This document shows, in pieces, positions 9,925 to 23,010 of a stretch of 64,000 nt of DNA. The DNA is from Mortierella alpina (Eukaryota > Mortierellomycota > Mortierellomycetes > Mortierellales > Mortierellaceae): assembly GCA_029449245.1 (NCBI GenBank), contig JANATF010000014.1, forward strand, positions 562,501-626,500. The letters run 5' to 3'. The notes under the pieces were generated by a model. The model saw only the letters and a list, made by a program, of their open reading frames with translations, had not been told where the DNA came from and ran no database searches. Both the position numbers and the translations under genes were made by a program. Every line of letters begins with the position of its first letter. Position 1 is the first letter of the stretch.

Positions 9925-12900
9925 GAGTCTGACTTCGAGTTGTTTAAAGTTGAGAGAAAAGAGGAAAAAGTGGGCGGGTTGGCTGAAAGGGAAGTGGGAT
10001 GGGAAGTGTGAACGTGTGAAGCAGTTGGTGTTCCTGAAGGCAGGCCTGTTGATTGCCGATATATATCTCTGAGACTGAACTTGTCGCGCCTTCTTCTTTC
10101 TATTCTTTGCCCGTTCTGCCTTTGATTCTTGGGCTATCTTGTCGACTGTACCGATATAGGTGTCTTGCAGTGAGGGATGGGTGATTCAAGGATAGCTTGG
10201 AGCAGAGGAACAGATGGAAGAACGAGATGAACAAGTGCCGTTTGGAATAAGGTTTCCAGCACGTGACTTACCGCCCTCTCTCACTTCCAGCCCAACCACT
10301 CCTTCTGCTCACTCATGCCTACTGAATCAACTCCACAATCTATCCTCCGTCTAAAGGTAAAGTACACCCAGCTTTCAGTATAGCTTCCTTTTACGTGAGG
10401 AGAACTCTACAAAGAACTGGCTGCGCTTGGTCGTCTGTGCTGGCGTGCAGATGGAACGCGATACTGGCAACTGCCGGTCGCAAGATTGCGAATGTGCACA
10501 CCTGACAGAAACGTACAGTAAGGACTTTGTTCATGCAGACTTGGCTCGGATTCAATCCAGTCTTACTTCCTGGCGTCGTTAGAAGAATCACAGCTCGTTC
10601 ATTTTGAGGGAGTGGGATATTTGTTGACCCGACTGTCAGCACGACAAAGGGGGTAAGGCGCGCCTTGCCGCAATGGTGTCACAGTAAGTGAGAACTAAAG
10701 TTTTCTGTCTAGCCCTACCTCCCCGACAAAGCAGTGAATATGTGAACTAGCGAGAAAGTAGCTTAAAGGCAGTAAGCACAACGAAGGCGAATGCTCGCTT
10801 GTCTAAAAGAGGAGATTTTTCTCACCCTCTGAGTGAGCTTGCAACTGACTTGGCAAAATTCCTGTTGCATGGGTTGGTTGTAAAGATCAAACAAACCGGT
10901 TCATGGCTGGCACTCACAACTTGTTTTTGTTGGCATTCTGGGCGGCGCATTCTAAATCGCTTTAGCAAAGCCGGCGGAGCTTTGGACGGAATACGTCAGG
11001 ACTTGCGTATACATCGTCTGCCAACCGGGCAATTGCTCAGAGTCAAGATAGGTCGATCACCCACCGGCTGCGCAAGGGCCAGACTACAGTTCCACGGCTC
11101 GGCGGGGGAGGGGTAGCTTATGAACGGTCCGAACATAGGGACGACGGATCACTAATGTCAAAAGGTTGGCACTGGTGTCTCTGCAGCTGGGATCACCAAA
11201 GACTCTCTAGTTTGCCTCCAGTACGCAAAATGATGTTCACGACGAAGAGCGATAGAGGATGAACACATGAAATGCAGCAACTCGAGATATTTCTTAATTA
11301 ATAATGTCGGGGGTGAAGGATGGTTTATCGTTAAGTTCTTGACGAAATATACAACGTATTGAGTTCAATTCAGTGTGGCAGCGTTGCGGCGGCTACCCGT
11401 TAGTTTAGGCACTCCTTCTCAGGCACAAGAACAAACAAAAGCTTTACAGACTACTTGAAAGATGAACCTACTGGAGATTGATGTTTGCTGAAAGATAACC
11501 CGTTCCCGTCCCTTGTCCTGCGTTTTCAAATCAAACTTGGCCAAAGCTGCGCACGTTGCGTATGAACAATTTGTGCCCAGCGCTCTCCACAAACAAAAAT
11601 CGGTGCACTGTAACTTCTCGTTGTGATCCTCGAGTTTTGTAACGTGTACACAATTATACACTGGTTCTATTCTCGCGGGGGTATAGTCTTCTCCTCGCAG
11701 TTCATCAGATTACTCTCTAAGCTACCGACTATGCAGAGCAGAGTGGCCACAGATTGTGGTCACAGACAGAGCCGATCCGTAGTCAGATGAATACTACGTC
11801 CAGGAAAGCCCCATGTCATCATCTATCTTGTTGTAGGAGTGCATTAATAATCGTGAAGATCAAGCGCGTGAGATAACGGAGGAGAAAGAGCAGCCACGAC
11901 TATGGCGTCTTGTGAAAAGACATGGCGATTTGAAGGTGATCTGCTTCTCCGAAGCTCGATTGAGTATTAGCCGCGCTATTTTTTTTTCTTGTTTGATGCA
12001 GCTCTATTTGTTTAAGATATTGCGACCTCCACGATCCACGAGTCTGCAGGTATACCACCCAGAAGTACTAGAGACAGGACTGAGGAAATTCGGGGCTGAC
12101 ATGGCTGGCTGCGCTGTGTGCAACCGTGTCCTCATGAACTTTTTCTAATACTACACTAACAGGCAACGTAATTCGGCGTTCGGACGATAGATTCCCTCTA
12201 GATTGAACGTTTTCTGGATGACAAGTTTATGAGCGTCTCGATACTGCGAACGATCTGAGAAAAAGAAGGGAATAACTTTCGCGGCTGTGGTTGCCGATGC
12301 GTCTTACCGGTTTACAATTTGTCCTCGTTCAGTCTGGTTTGAATGGATGCTATTTTTGTATCCTTCCATATTCTATAACGTACAACACTGTAGACTAAGC
12401 ACATTGTGCTTATATTTCAGGCACCAGGTATTGCAGCAGTTGAAGAATCATGATCTCCTACGTCAAACGGACATTGAGGCGAACTCCATAGGCATGGGCG
12501 CTGTCTCAAAGATCAGTCTGTGCGATGGCATCCCCAGGCACATTTGCGTGGTTTTTTTTGTCACCAATTGTCGGAGCCGGATAAAAATTTGGAGCGTAAA
12601 GACACGGCAATGCAGATCGTCATAAGCGGGAGCAAGCACCGGAGAGACAAGCCCTATTACTCGTTATTTCCAGCAAGACCTGGAAGAACTGGCATGTGTT
12701 GCATCTTGGTCCTACAGAAACTATGTACTGCTATGTGAGCTATGGTCCCTCTAGCTACAGCAACGTTTCATTTCATTCTTAAATCTCCACGATCAGAGTT
12801 TTGATTGACATGGCAACCTACGAAGACCTCGAACCTAGTCTCAACATATTTAGATCGACTGGAGGCTATGGGCAGCTGAAACGGGAGCGAGGAGGTGATC

Positions 12901-14100
12901 TCTTATCGATAGGACGGACGGTGACATCCAGCTCAGAGAAAAGGCGAGAGTAATTGCCTCGCAGCCCGCTGTAAGCGCGGTTTTCGCGCAAAAAGGATAT
13001 GGATCAACTGGATTTGTAGTGCAAATACTCGGATGTGGATCAACTTTTTCCATGAATGTTGGCTGGACAAGAGATGTGCGATGATTTTATCATTCAAAAG
13101 TTATCTTTGGAGCAAGGCCCTCAAATGACAGCCCATGATCGTCTATTCTACCGGGGCGAGGATGCCGATCTGATCGCTAGAATTAACCCCGGGCGTCGTC
13201 TTTTTTTTTTTTTGATAGCAGAATTCATGCTCAGCGCATAGACTGTGTACTGAACCGGTGCCATGCCTCTGATATGTAGCGCGGTGAAAAACTCAAAAAT
13301 AAACACACATCGACGGGCGACGGCCTCACCAAGAGTAGACTGTTAACAATAATTCGACAGGGAAAAATATATTGCCAGCTTGGTGGCTAAAATGCAGAGG
13401 CCGGTTGTACCGATATTTCCCCTCTGTAGCTAATTGTCAAGGCATTCGGCCGGCTGAGCCAATTCTACGGTGCTAAGGAGCTTTCCTTCAGGCTCGTCAA
13501 TGGTACCAAAGGGCTAGAACGAGTTGTTGGCTGGTATCGCGACTATCTCACGCCTTTTGCACAGACAAAGACACGCCTTAAGAAGACCTTGTGGGTCGGG
13601 CGGTTCATTCGCTCCTTACCTACATTTTCGAAGGACGTTTCATGGATATTTCCGACTGCAGTCTTCATTTCTGATCACCCAATGACCTTGATGGCCTTCA
13701 CGCAGGGCCCGGCAGTATTGCGTGCACAGTGAGAGAGAGAGGTCATGTCTTGGTCAGCCACCGTCCGGTGTTTTCTGTCGAGGAGCTGGACAATTCATTG
13801 CTCGCCTTTTGAATACAGGATGCCTGTTTGCAGGCAGAATAGACAAGAACTCTAATTTAAGGTCACCCGCCGGGACAGGATTTACCCTTGCGCTGCTTGT
13901 TGAGGCGGACGGCAGAGGTGGCTTGCCGTGCTTGCGCTTGATTTCTAATGGCTCAGTGCGCAATCGCAATTCAGTCGGGCAGAACTCAATAGGCGCGCTC
14001 TCGCTCCGACAGGGCATGGAACAAGATGGACCGAAACTACCACGGACGATGACGAAGCGGCCTGCTGTATGTCGGCCTTTGGGTTATTCTATAGCCTATT
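9925..14100. other. 4.2-kb stretch without a recognisable gene
   Basis: The longest gene-free stretch in the window. ORFs here (for example near 10,391-10,642 on minus and 10,799-11,116, 12,287-12,625 and 13,722-14,102 on plus) show no domain motif. I could not chain neighbouring ORFs by splice sites into a plausible protein. No tRNA, rRNA or complete transposon was seen. The first 150 bp upstream of VPS74 presumably contain its promoter. The rest could be decayed repeats, non-coding RNA loci or far-upstream control DNA of the WOPR gene. These are possibilities, not observations. Confidence 0.5.
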
Positions 14101-14759
14101 GAGTCCTGTGTGCAGATCGACCCTTTTTTTTAACCTACTTGTATTTTTTTTTGACATATAAAAGAGATATAGCCGTAGCCACTCGGTAGCATCATCCCCC
14201 CGATTCTTTTTTTTTTCCCTCTTTTTCTGTCTCGCTTGGTCCACTCTCCACTGCTGCTTTCTTCACCATCCCTCCCCACTCCTCCCTCCTTTGTGCCCAA
14301 GGCTTCTGTCAACACCACCCTGGTCATCTTCGCCATCTTCTGCTCTCTCCTGCAACCGCTACCACATCTCGTCCGACCAGCCTAGCACATCAAGCGTCGA
14401 CTCTCTGCTTCACCACACTGCCACGATCTCGGCCGCTCTCCCTTCTTGCACCTCCTCACTCTCCTCACTCTTCTCTCTTCTGCTTCTGAAGCCAAGCCTT
14501 GCTGCGCGCCGCAGTCCTCCTCAGCCCGCCACTTCCACCTTCATCCAAGCAACCAGAGCATATATAGGGCAGACGCCACGTCTCAGTGCAACATTCAAAA
14601 AAAAACCTTCTTGTTTGTTCGGTTTAAGCTCTTTTTAGCCAATTCCTTCATTTCTCGCTCTTTGCTGTCCACACACTTCACACTCCCCCTCACCCCCTCG
14701 CCCCTCCTCCGTGCTCTTTCTTGCTAAGCTGGCCACATCATATCATACCAACACCAGCA
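14101..14759 (+). promoter_or_regulatory. WOPR gene promoter and long ATG-free pyrimidine-rich leader
   Basis: A TATA-type element ATATAAAAG lies at about 14,156. It is followed by about 600 nt of C/T-rich sequence that holds no ATG until the WOPR start codon at 14,760; the last upstream ATG is near 14,070. A second TATA-like CATATATAGG lies at about 14,559, so a proximal promoter is also possible. ATG depletion over such a length fits a transcribed, scanned 5' leader. Promoter positions are inference. Confidence 0.5.
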
Positions 14760-16490
14760 ATGGACCCCAACTCTATGGAGACCTACTACGGTCTCATCAA
14801 GACTCCTCTCGACGCGCTCATTATCTTTGAAGGCAAGTAACCTGGACAGCAAGTAGTGCTTGCATCTTCTTCCATTCCATGTCTATCCTCTTTTGCCCTC
14901 GTTTTCTTGCAAGACCTTCGGCACTCTCAATCTGAGCGTGCTCAGCACCCTTTCGTTATCGACAAAAGCAGTGGAAAATTTCCTGCAGAGAAAATGCACC
15001 ATCCCCGATCTGACTGGACTATGGAGAACTAGGACTGGAATGGACCACAGGATATAATAATTCCGCATCTGCATGCTCATGGAGCGCTCTTTTACTATTT
15101 CGCACATGTGGTGAATGCGGCATGATAGAATAAAGGAACATCCTGAACCCATCATTGACGCGGCGGCAGTTTTCTGGGCAGTTTATCACCTAAGCATGCA
15201 CAACTTCTACCGATTTTCTAACCACTGGTCTCCTTATTGCGCTATCGTGAAAAAACAACAGCTTGTCATCTCGGCATCATCTCAAGAGTCCACCGACGAC
15301 TATCGGACATTGAGCGCCAGTCAGTCCGCTCTGGATCTGTCTACTGCTTCGATGAGCGTGAGGCAGGCATGCGACGCTGGACGGATGGCAAAAGCTGGAG
15401 CCCTAGTCGAGTGACCGGCAGCTTCCTGACATACCGTGAGCTCGATGATTCGCAGGGCACCCAGAGCAGCGGCAAGAATGTATATCGCCCCGATGGCTTG
15501 CTCAAGCAGTCGTTCTCCATCACAACCTCAGAAAACAAGAAGCTGCATCTGATCTCCTACTACACGAACGAGGATGTTGCCTCAGAGCGACTCTGCGACA
15601 CGCCCTCAAGAGACCCGCAGTTCACAGGCGTTACCATCCCAAAAGGCATCTATCCGGAAACCTCTCCTCATTCCGCAGCGGACTCGCACACTGCCTCTTC
15701 CACTGCCCAGTTGAGCCCCTCGCCACCGACACCGCACAGGTCAAGACACCGCCCACACCATCGCTCATTCCAGCACCTCAACACTAGCAGCAGTAGAGAA
15801 GAGACCCGTCCAAGGTCGGCTGAGCGCCACCGCCGCACCGGCTCTTCTTCGTCCACGGTCTCTATTACGACCGGCCATCGCCGCACACATTCGGGTTCGC
15901 TTAGTTTGAAGGATCATCGGTATTCACCCATCCAGCCTAGCGAGGGTCATCATATCCACAACGTTGCATACCCTGGTCATTATGGCATCCCTTCTGCCTA
16001 CGGTCCTGGTCATGGTGCCACTCATCCTGAGAAACGTTACAAGTCTTCAAGTCCGTCTGCCAGATCATCCTTTCCAACACCCCCTTTGAATGCCTACTCA
16101 CCCACTACATCTTGGGCCTCGGAGGACGACCAGCCTTTGGTCGCAGATACTGTAACGCCCGAGTCTCTAGTCGAGTGTAGCAGCAGAGATGACGAACTGA
16201 CGCCTGTCATGATCCCAGCCTTGCGGGAAGTACCATTGATTGCAACCAGTTTCGATCACCGCAAAGGTGCAATTGAGCCCTATTCGCCTAGCTCTGTGTC
16301 CTCTGCCACACCGGCAGCATCTGTAACAGGATCGCACCACGAGCAGGACTCGTTGTCGGTGCTGGCCAATCTGGCGACAGATACTCTTCTGCTCCCTAAA
16401 CTGGAGCCAAAGGAGGTGTCACGCGAGAGAGTCCGATGGGTTGAGGATGACCGACAGCTGCGCGCTTTGTCGTCTATGCTACGCCTTTAA
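14760..16490 (+). CDS. Gti1/Pac2 (WOPR-domain) transcriptional regulator
   Basis: WOPR proteins (Wor1, Ryp1, Gti1, Pac2) are fungal DNA-binding regulators of morphological and developmental switches. Exon 1 is 14760-14832 and encodes METYYGLIKTPLDALIIFE, the WOPR N-terminal block. Exon 2 is 15262-16490. The join needs a GC-AG intron: AAG|GCAAGT donor at 14,833 and CAG acceptor ending at 15,261. It yields FEACHLGIISRVHRRLSDIE, the expected continuation. The first WOPR half ends with GSVYCFDEREAGMRRWTDGK and WSPSRVTGSFLTYREL. The second half contains NKKLHLISYYTNEDV. The remaining ~270 residues are Ser/Pro/His-rich and probably disordered. Total 433 aa. No canonical GT donor gives the correct join. 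The gene is preceded by a long ATG-free leader. Confidence 0.9.
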
Positions 16491-17878
16491 ACAACTCGGA
16501 AATCTCGCCACTGACTTGGAGTTCTCCCAATTCCCCTCTGTCTGTATTTTTAATGTTCTCTCCAACTTGCGCTTCGCTTTTCTATTGCTCTTTGCTTTCA
16601 CTTTTCTTTTTCTTTTTTATCGCTTCGCTTTTCATTTGTCGCGTAGTCGGCTCAATTGTAACATAAATTCGCTCCCCCGTTCTGGGCGCACCTCAAACTG
16701 GCAAAGTGATTGCTCAGCTTTTTGTATATGATTTGCTCACGCAAAATAAAAAAAACCGCCAACAATAGTACATGACTGTTCAGTTGCCCGATAATGCGTC
16801 TGTGGAGGAAGATGTTTTCAAGCGAGCAGGGTGAGAGACGTATTTTTTGAGCTCTATTCTACGGAGGAGTGTCATTCCTTGAACGCTTCTGAATGGGATA
16901 TGGGCCTAGAGAAGAAAGTTGGTTGTTTCAAGTGTTCAAATGTGTCGCCACCTTCCATGGTCGCCATACGGCGCTTAGCTGGTGGCCTGTCAGACAGCGT
17001 GATGGCTGATATTGTGCCTGACGTGCCACTCATCTTTCCTCTGCCAATAGGTAATCCAAGCTACGATTTTAGGCACACAAGTTTTTTATAACATTGCTTT
17101 AGCAGTTACGCGTTGTGGCTCGCGAACGCAAGATATCAGCAGCAAGCAATAGCACTAGTACAGAGAGGGTCCAGGAACGATTACTTTCCGCACTGGTGGC
17201 GTGAGAAGCGTTTCATTTATAGTCTTGCACATGGATCAATCGCAGGGAGGCGCAGTAGCTCTTTTGCTCGCTGCAAGACGGCTCCTCCAGTCTGCCTACG
17301 CCCCTGTCCACCTCCCATAACGACGGGCGCACTGCAGGTACTCGATGCCTTGAAAATTACAGCAGCAGGAGGGTCCGACTCTTGATGAGACTATATATAA
17401 CCTTTGTGCTAATTTTATTGCAACTCAAAATGGTCCATTCCAAAGAGACACCCTCAGGGAAAGAGAGGAAGGGTAGCGCATGATAGTGGGAGGGCCTGCA
17501 GCAGACTAATATAAATCAACTGTAGCGTGGCCCAGCATGCGAGAGAGACTGTGTGTGTGAGAGGCTGGCCATCTTATCTGCTCCTTCTAATGCCCTGCAT
17601 GGTAGCCTGTTAGGCTGGTCTAATCCAGATCCCGCGCACTGGATTGGTCGAGTGGACGCGAAGGCGATATCAGTTTGAGAGCAGCCCAACGGCAACGAAA
17701 GTGAGATGGAGCACAATCTCATCGCGCCCCTCATCTCCGTCCTCATCAGACCAGAACCCTGTCCCCCAGAGAGGCATATATAAACGGCCTCATCATCCCA
17801 CTCGTCCTTGCTGCTTTCATCATCTCTCATCCGCCCTTCCTCTCCCTCCTCATCCACAAACACACATCTCTGCACACC
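16491..17878. other. WOPR 3' region and GMD upstream region
   Basis: The first ~250 bp after the WOPR stop are T/C-rich, with AATAAA near 16,744 as a candidate polyadenylation signal. ORFs at 16,831-17,091 and 17,113-17,385 have no family signature. A TATA-like CTATATATAA lies at 17,391, with no gene assigned to it. The last ~110 bp carry the GMD promoter. Confidence 0.5.
17777..17784 (+). promoter_or_regulatory. TATA box of the GDP-mannose dehydratase gene
   Basis: TATATAAA lies about 95 bp before the GMD start codon. It is followed by a pyrimidine-rich stretch and a CA-rich start context (CACACCATG). Position and sequence fit a core promoter; the role is inferred. Confidence 0.6.
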
Positions 17879-19364
<1,486 letters not shown>

Positions 19365-20028
19365 AACGAACAAAGAAAAAACCAAAAAAAACAAAAACAG
19401 AACACAAACACACAATTGAACATTGTATATAACATATAGAGATAGAACGTAATTCATACCCGTCATCCTTCACTCAATTTTTTGCGATCCGCTTCCTTTT
19501 TGCTGGAGGAGAAAAAACTAGAAATAAAAAGTTGTAGGTTCAAAATACCCAGCGTGTGTCCTGTATGAGGAGATCTTTCTGTAATGAAAATGCCCTGTAC
19601 AACCAGCTGTACCACAGAAATTGTACGACCATGATGGCCCAGAGCAACATTTCAGCTGTGCTTTCAAAGAGCGCGCGCGCCTTGCTTGCTTCTGTCATGC
19701 AAGCGGTGGCACTGTGCTGATATGTAACGGGGTTTACTTGAATGGCATTTGAAAGCACGCAATAATACTTTGGAAGAGAGTCCTAAAAGTATTAGATACA
19801 TGACACCAGAATATCCAGTACCGCGCGAGACACCTGAAAGAAACTCCTTCAGCTCCGAATGCCTAGTACATGTGCTGTAAATTGCACGGCTTCTACCACC
19901 ACAAGACGCACACGTACAAGTTCCTGTGTGCGCACATCACAAAGTGCCAGTGCTGGCGCGAACCCTTCTCTTCAATTGACAGCAGAGTACATGTATATGG
20001 CACCTCAGCTGTCCACATCAGCTCTATT
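19365..20028. other. Convergent spacer between GMD and the ML-domain gene
   Basis: Begins with an A-rich 3' UTR of GMD (runs of A at 19,378-19,400). No ORF with recognisable motifs. AATAAA near 19,522 is a candidate polyadenylation signal. Confidence 0.5.
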
Positions 20029-20739
20029 TTACTGCGTGCAGGCGGGGGACCCGGGGCCAAATTCTGTGGGGCAGTGAGACTCGACCATGGCAGTTCCTTG
20101 AATGCAGAAGAGCGGATTCTGTTGAGCGTCAACTGCGGACACTTTGATTTCGGCCGAGATCTAAGGGAAAAAAAAAGACGAGGTGAGATGTAGATCAGCT
20201 AATAAACGTCGGCACGCGTTTCGAGAACTTGGTACAGCTTGGACTTAAAACTAGGCGCCAAAAAAAAACATTGTGTGAATGGGCATTACATCGGTTGCGA
20301 CAGACTTGTCCAGAGGCAGACACGCTTTCAGTCCCTTGTATGTCGGCTCCATAGGACACTGGTGTCCGCCTTCAACATTTTCCAGGAGATTGCAAAGGTC
20401 ATAAGTCCTTTCAAGGACCGTGAAAATAAACTTGGTCACCTTCAGCGTGACCTTGGCTCCCTTTTCGATCCGGCCCTTTAATAACCCTTCGACACTGATA
20501 CAGGCATCACAGCCAGAGCAGAGGTGCTGACTTGATGTTACGGACTGGAGACTGAAGAGGTCTTTAGTTGTGCTTCCGCAGGATCTGAATCGCTCTTGAG
20601 GAGCAGCGAGCGCATGTTGCTCTTGTCGTCTCCCAGAAAAGAATATTGCGCGGAGGTTGTCGATGGCGGCGGCCCTGACTGCCGTCATGGTCATAGTTAC
20701 CAGGCACAGAGTCATAGTGAATAATGTCGGGATCTTCAT
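20029..20739 (-). CDS. Secreted ML-domain (MD-2/NPC2-like) lipid-binding protein
   Basis: ML-domain proteins bind single lipids or sterols; NPC2 and fungal phosphatidylglycerol/phosphatidylinositol transfer proteins are examples. Exon 1 (20739-20290) begins with a signal peptide (MKIPTLFTMTLCLVTMTM, then AVRAAA). The ML features are SCGSTTKDLFSLQSV, then GAKVTLKVTKFIFTVLERTYDLCNLLENV in overlapping segments, and QCPMEP. A single-exon reading stops at a short tail after the intron donor. The missing C-terminal strand lies in exon 2 (20160-20029), ISAEIKVSAVDAQQNPLFCI, joined in phase across a 129-nt intron. Total 193 aa. The cysteines of the fold (CG, the C before the glycosidic loop, DLC, QC, FCI, HC) are present. 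Ligand unknown. Confidence 0.85.
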
Positions 20740-21114
20740 CTTCAGATATTTTGATATTGAGGGTTTTTTTCTGGGCGAACGTTGAGGGGAATTGGGGGGT
20801 TTGAAAATAGTCAGGCGTCAACGTTCAAAGAGGTACCGTTTACGTGAAAAAGCGTGGGTGGGTGGAGCGGAATTAAGCATACAAAGGGCGAGTGCGCAAA
20901 ACAAAATGCAACTTTGAATTATTTTCTAACGCAAATTTTGTGTTCTGAGGATGCACCAAGAGCAGAGAATGTTGTCATGGACAAGGCACAGTGCATCAAC
21001 GTGCAGCAAGAAGGGGTGAAAAGCACAGTCGGTTGATGTTTGCACTAGAAGCGCATTCAAAACTTGGTTCAGACAAGAACGCCGGATGTTCAAGTGGGAG
21101 GATATTTACTTCTG
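20740..21114. other. Upstream region of the ML-domain gene; 3' region of the Myb/SANT gene
   Basis: No gene seen. It should hold the promoter of the minus-strand ML gene, next to its start at 20,739, and the 3' end of the Myb/SANT-like transcript. No clear TATA element was identified. Confidence 0.4.
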
Positions 21115-23010
21115 TTAGTTCATCTGCCGCATCTCCCACTGCAAGCGCGAACGCTCAAGCGCGAGCCTCTCGCGCTCCAGCGCAATTTTCTCCACCTCCA
21201 CCTTCACCCTCTGTTCCTCCAAGGCCAAGGTCCGCATCAGATATGCACGGTCTTCAGCATTGAGCTGGCTCGGAACAAAGTAGCCTGGTCCGGCCGTTGG
21301 ACTTCCTGCTTCATTGCTAATGCCACTATTGGTGTTGGCCGGGTGCATGGGGACGGGCCAATTCGACGATGGCACCTCTCGGTTGTACTTTGACAGGGCC
21401 ACTTTTCCGCGATCCGTCGTTCTCTTTGCCACTCTCTTTGACGTCTTGTTGTTCCTGCTGCTGTTGCTGTTGTTATTACTGTTGTCGTTATTGGAGAATG
21501 AGCCGTTCTGGAGCGACAAGAGCGCCGTGGCATCCGTTTGGTTAGCGTACTCTGCGTCGTCCTGTTGCCCGTAACCGCCATCGTAATCGTTAGTGCCGAA
21601 ATCGTCATCTCTATCGTGCTGATAGCCCCCGGCTCCGTTACCACCAGCATCGCTCTCGCTGTCTTCGCCTCCACCATCCTCATTGCCATCATCATCTTCG
21701 TCATGGCCATCATCATTCCCGCCTACATTGCTCATAGTCGACAAAGTTGCCATATCCTGTCCAGGAAGGTTGGATCCAAGGCTGGTTCCCATCCCTCCTA
21801 GAAATGGGCGTGCATGGTTTGGGATATGAATGTTGTTACTATTGCTGTTGCTGTTGCTGCTGCTGCTGTGGTTGTTATTGTTGTTGTTATTGTTATTGTT
21901 ATTGTTGTGGTTGTTATGGTTGTTGTTGCTGTTGTTTTTGTTGCCGTTTTGTTGATCAAAGGTATTCGTGGATGTAGCACTATGGTTCTGTACGATAATT
22001 ACGCCCGATCGCAGCCGTTTTGAAGCCGGAATAATGGCGTGATGTTCTGGGTGGGCTGATGCCGACCGTTGCAAATAATCTGATGTTGAAGGCTGGTTGG
22101 TGCTAGCAGGGGGGGCCGCGGCGGCGGAGGTACCGTTGCGATTGTTTCTACGTTTACGCCCTGATGCCGATGCCTGCTGTTGCGATCCTTCGTCGCGCGG
22201 GCGTTGGTCCGAGCCAGGATTAGCAAAGATATTTGGAGGGGATGAGTTTTGATGATGAGAATTGTGGAGACCACCTCCAGATGCGTTAGTAGTTGCGAGC
22301 AAAAGACTTGACGACGCGGCAAGAAGGTCCGAGGTCGACTGCCCATGGTTCATACGGTGGCCGTTGTTACTTCCAATGTTGACGAGGGATTGGGGCATGA
22401 GACCAGTGGTGGAAAGCCCCCCTGCGACGCGGTGTTGCTGCTGTTGTTGTTGCTGCTGCGAATGAGAGTGTCCGTGCAATTGCAGGTCACTTATGGGCGG
22501 TGGCATTGAAGAGGATCCCTGCGAAAGCAAGTGTGCTGGCGTATTCAACTGCGTTGTGCCTGATACAGATCCAGGCATGATTGGCGACTCAGCTGTGTTG
22601 TTATCAGGGTCCGAGGGATCAGGCGGCGGTGCTTCGATCTTTCCTTGAATGGCTGCCAGCTTTGTCACAAGCGAGTTCTTTATCTTGTCCTCTTTTGTCT
22701 CCTGCTTCTGTGGCCTCAGGTGCGCGGTCGCTCGATTTGCCAAAAAGTCTGCAATCAATTTATCCGTGCGAGTTCGACAGGTCCTCGAATGTGGGACAAT
22801 CCCGTCATGCCGCGGTTTGCAGAGGACCTTGAACTCCTCGGCGATGGAGTTCCAGGCAACCATGATGGCGCCGTCGCGGGACGAGATCTTGTACGGACAG
22901 GGCTTAGCACGCAGTACGATTTGCAGGAGGAGGATTTCGTCATCCTTGTGGAAACGGAAGCGCTGCTTACGGTCGTCCTCGACTGTAGCCATTTGCGTAC
23001 TGCTGGCCAT
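21115..23010 (-). CDS. Myb/SANT-like DNA-binding protein with long low-complexity core
   Basis: Single-exon ORF of 631 aa from the ATG at 23,010; the frame stays open further upstream but without an ATG. Residues ~15-90 read FRFHKDDEILLLQIVL, then AWNSIAEEFK and RTCRTRTDKLIADF. These are the three-helix spacing of Myb/SANT-like domains found in many fungal and transposon-derived regulators. The middle has poly-Gln, a long poly-Asn/His/Ser stretch (codons at about 21,840-21,945) and an acidic Asp/Glu/Gly region. The C-terminal ~45 residues (EDRAYLMRTLALEEQRVKVE, followed by EKIALERERLALERSRLQWE) are a predicted coiled coil. Targets unknown. Prion-like or phase-separating behaviour is conceivable from composition but is inference. 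Confidence 0.75.
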   Translation of the reverse strand: MASSTQMATVEDDRKQRFRFHKDDEILLLQIVLRAKPCPYKISSRDGAIMVAWNSIAEEFKVLCKPRHDGIVPHSRTCRTRTDKLIADFLANRATAHLRPQKQETKEDKIKNSLVTKLAAIQGKIEAPPPDPSDPDNNTAESPIMPGSVSGTTQLNTPAHLLSQGSSSMPPPISDLQLHGHSHSQQQQQQQQHRVAGGLSTTGLMPQSLVNIGSNNGHRMNHGQSTSDLLAASSSLLLATTNASGGGLHNSHHQNSSPPNIFANPGSDQRPRDEGSQQQASASGRKRRNNRNGTSAAAAPPASTNQPSTSDYLQRSASAHPEHHAIIPASKRLRSGVIIVQNHSATSTNTFDQQNGNKNNSNNNHNNHNNNNNNNNNNNNHSSSSNSNSNSNNIHIPNHARPFLGGMGTSLGSNLPGQDMATLSTMSNVGGNDDGHDEDDDGNEDGGGEDSESDAGGNGAGGYQHDRDDDFGTNDYDGGYGQQDDAEYANQTDATALLSLQNGSFSNNDNSNNNSNSSRNNKTSKRVAKRTTDRGKVALSKYNREVPSSNWPVPMHPANTNSGISNEAGSPTAGPGYFVPSQLNAEDRAYLMRTLALEEQRVKVEVEKIALERERLALERSRLQWEMRQMN

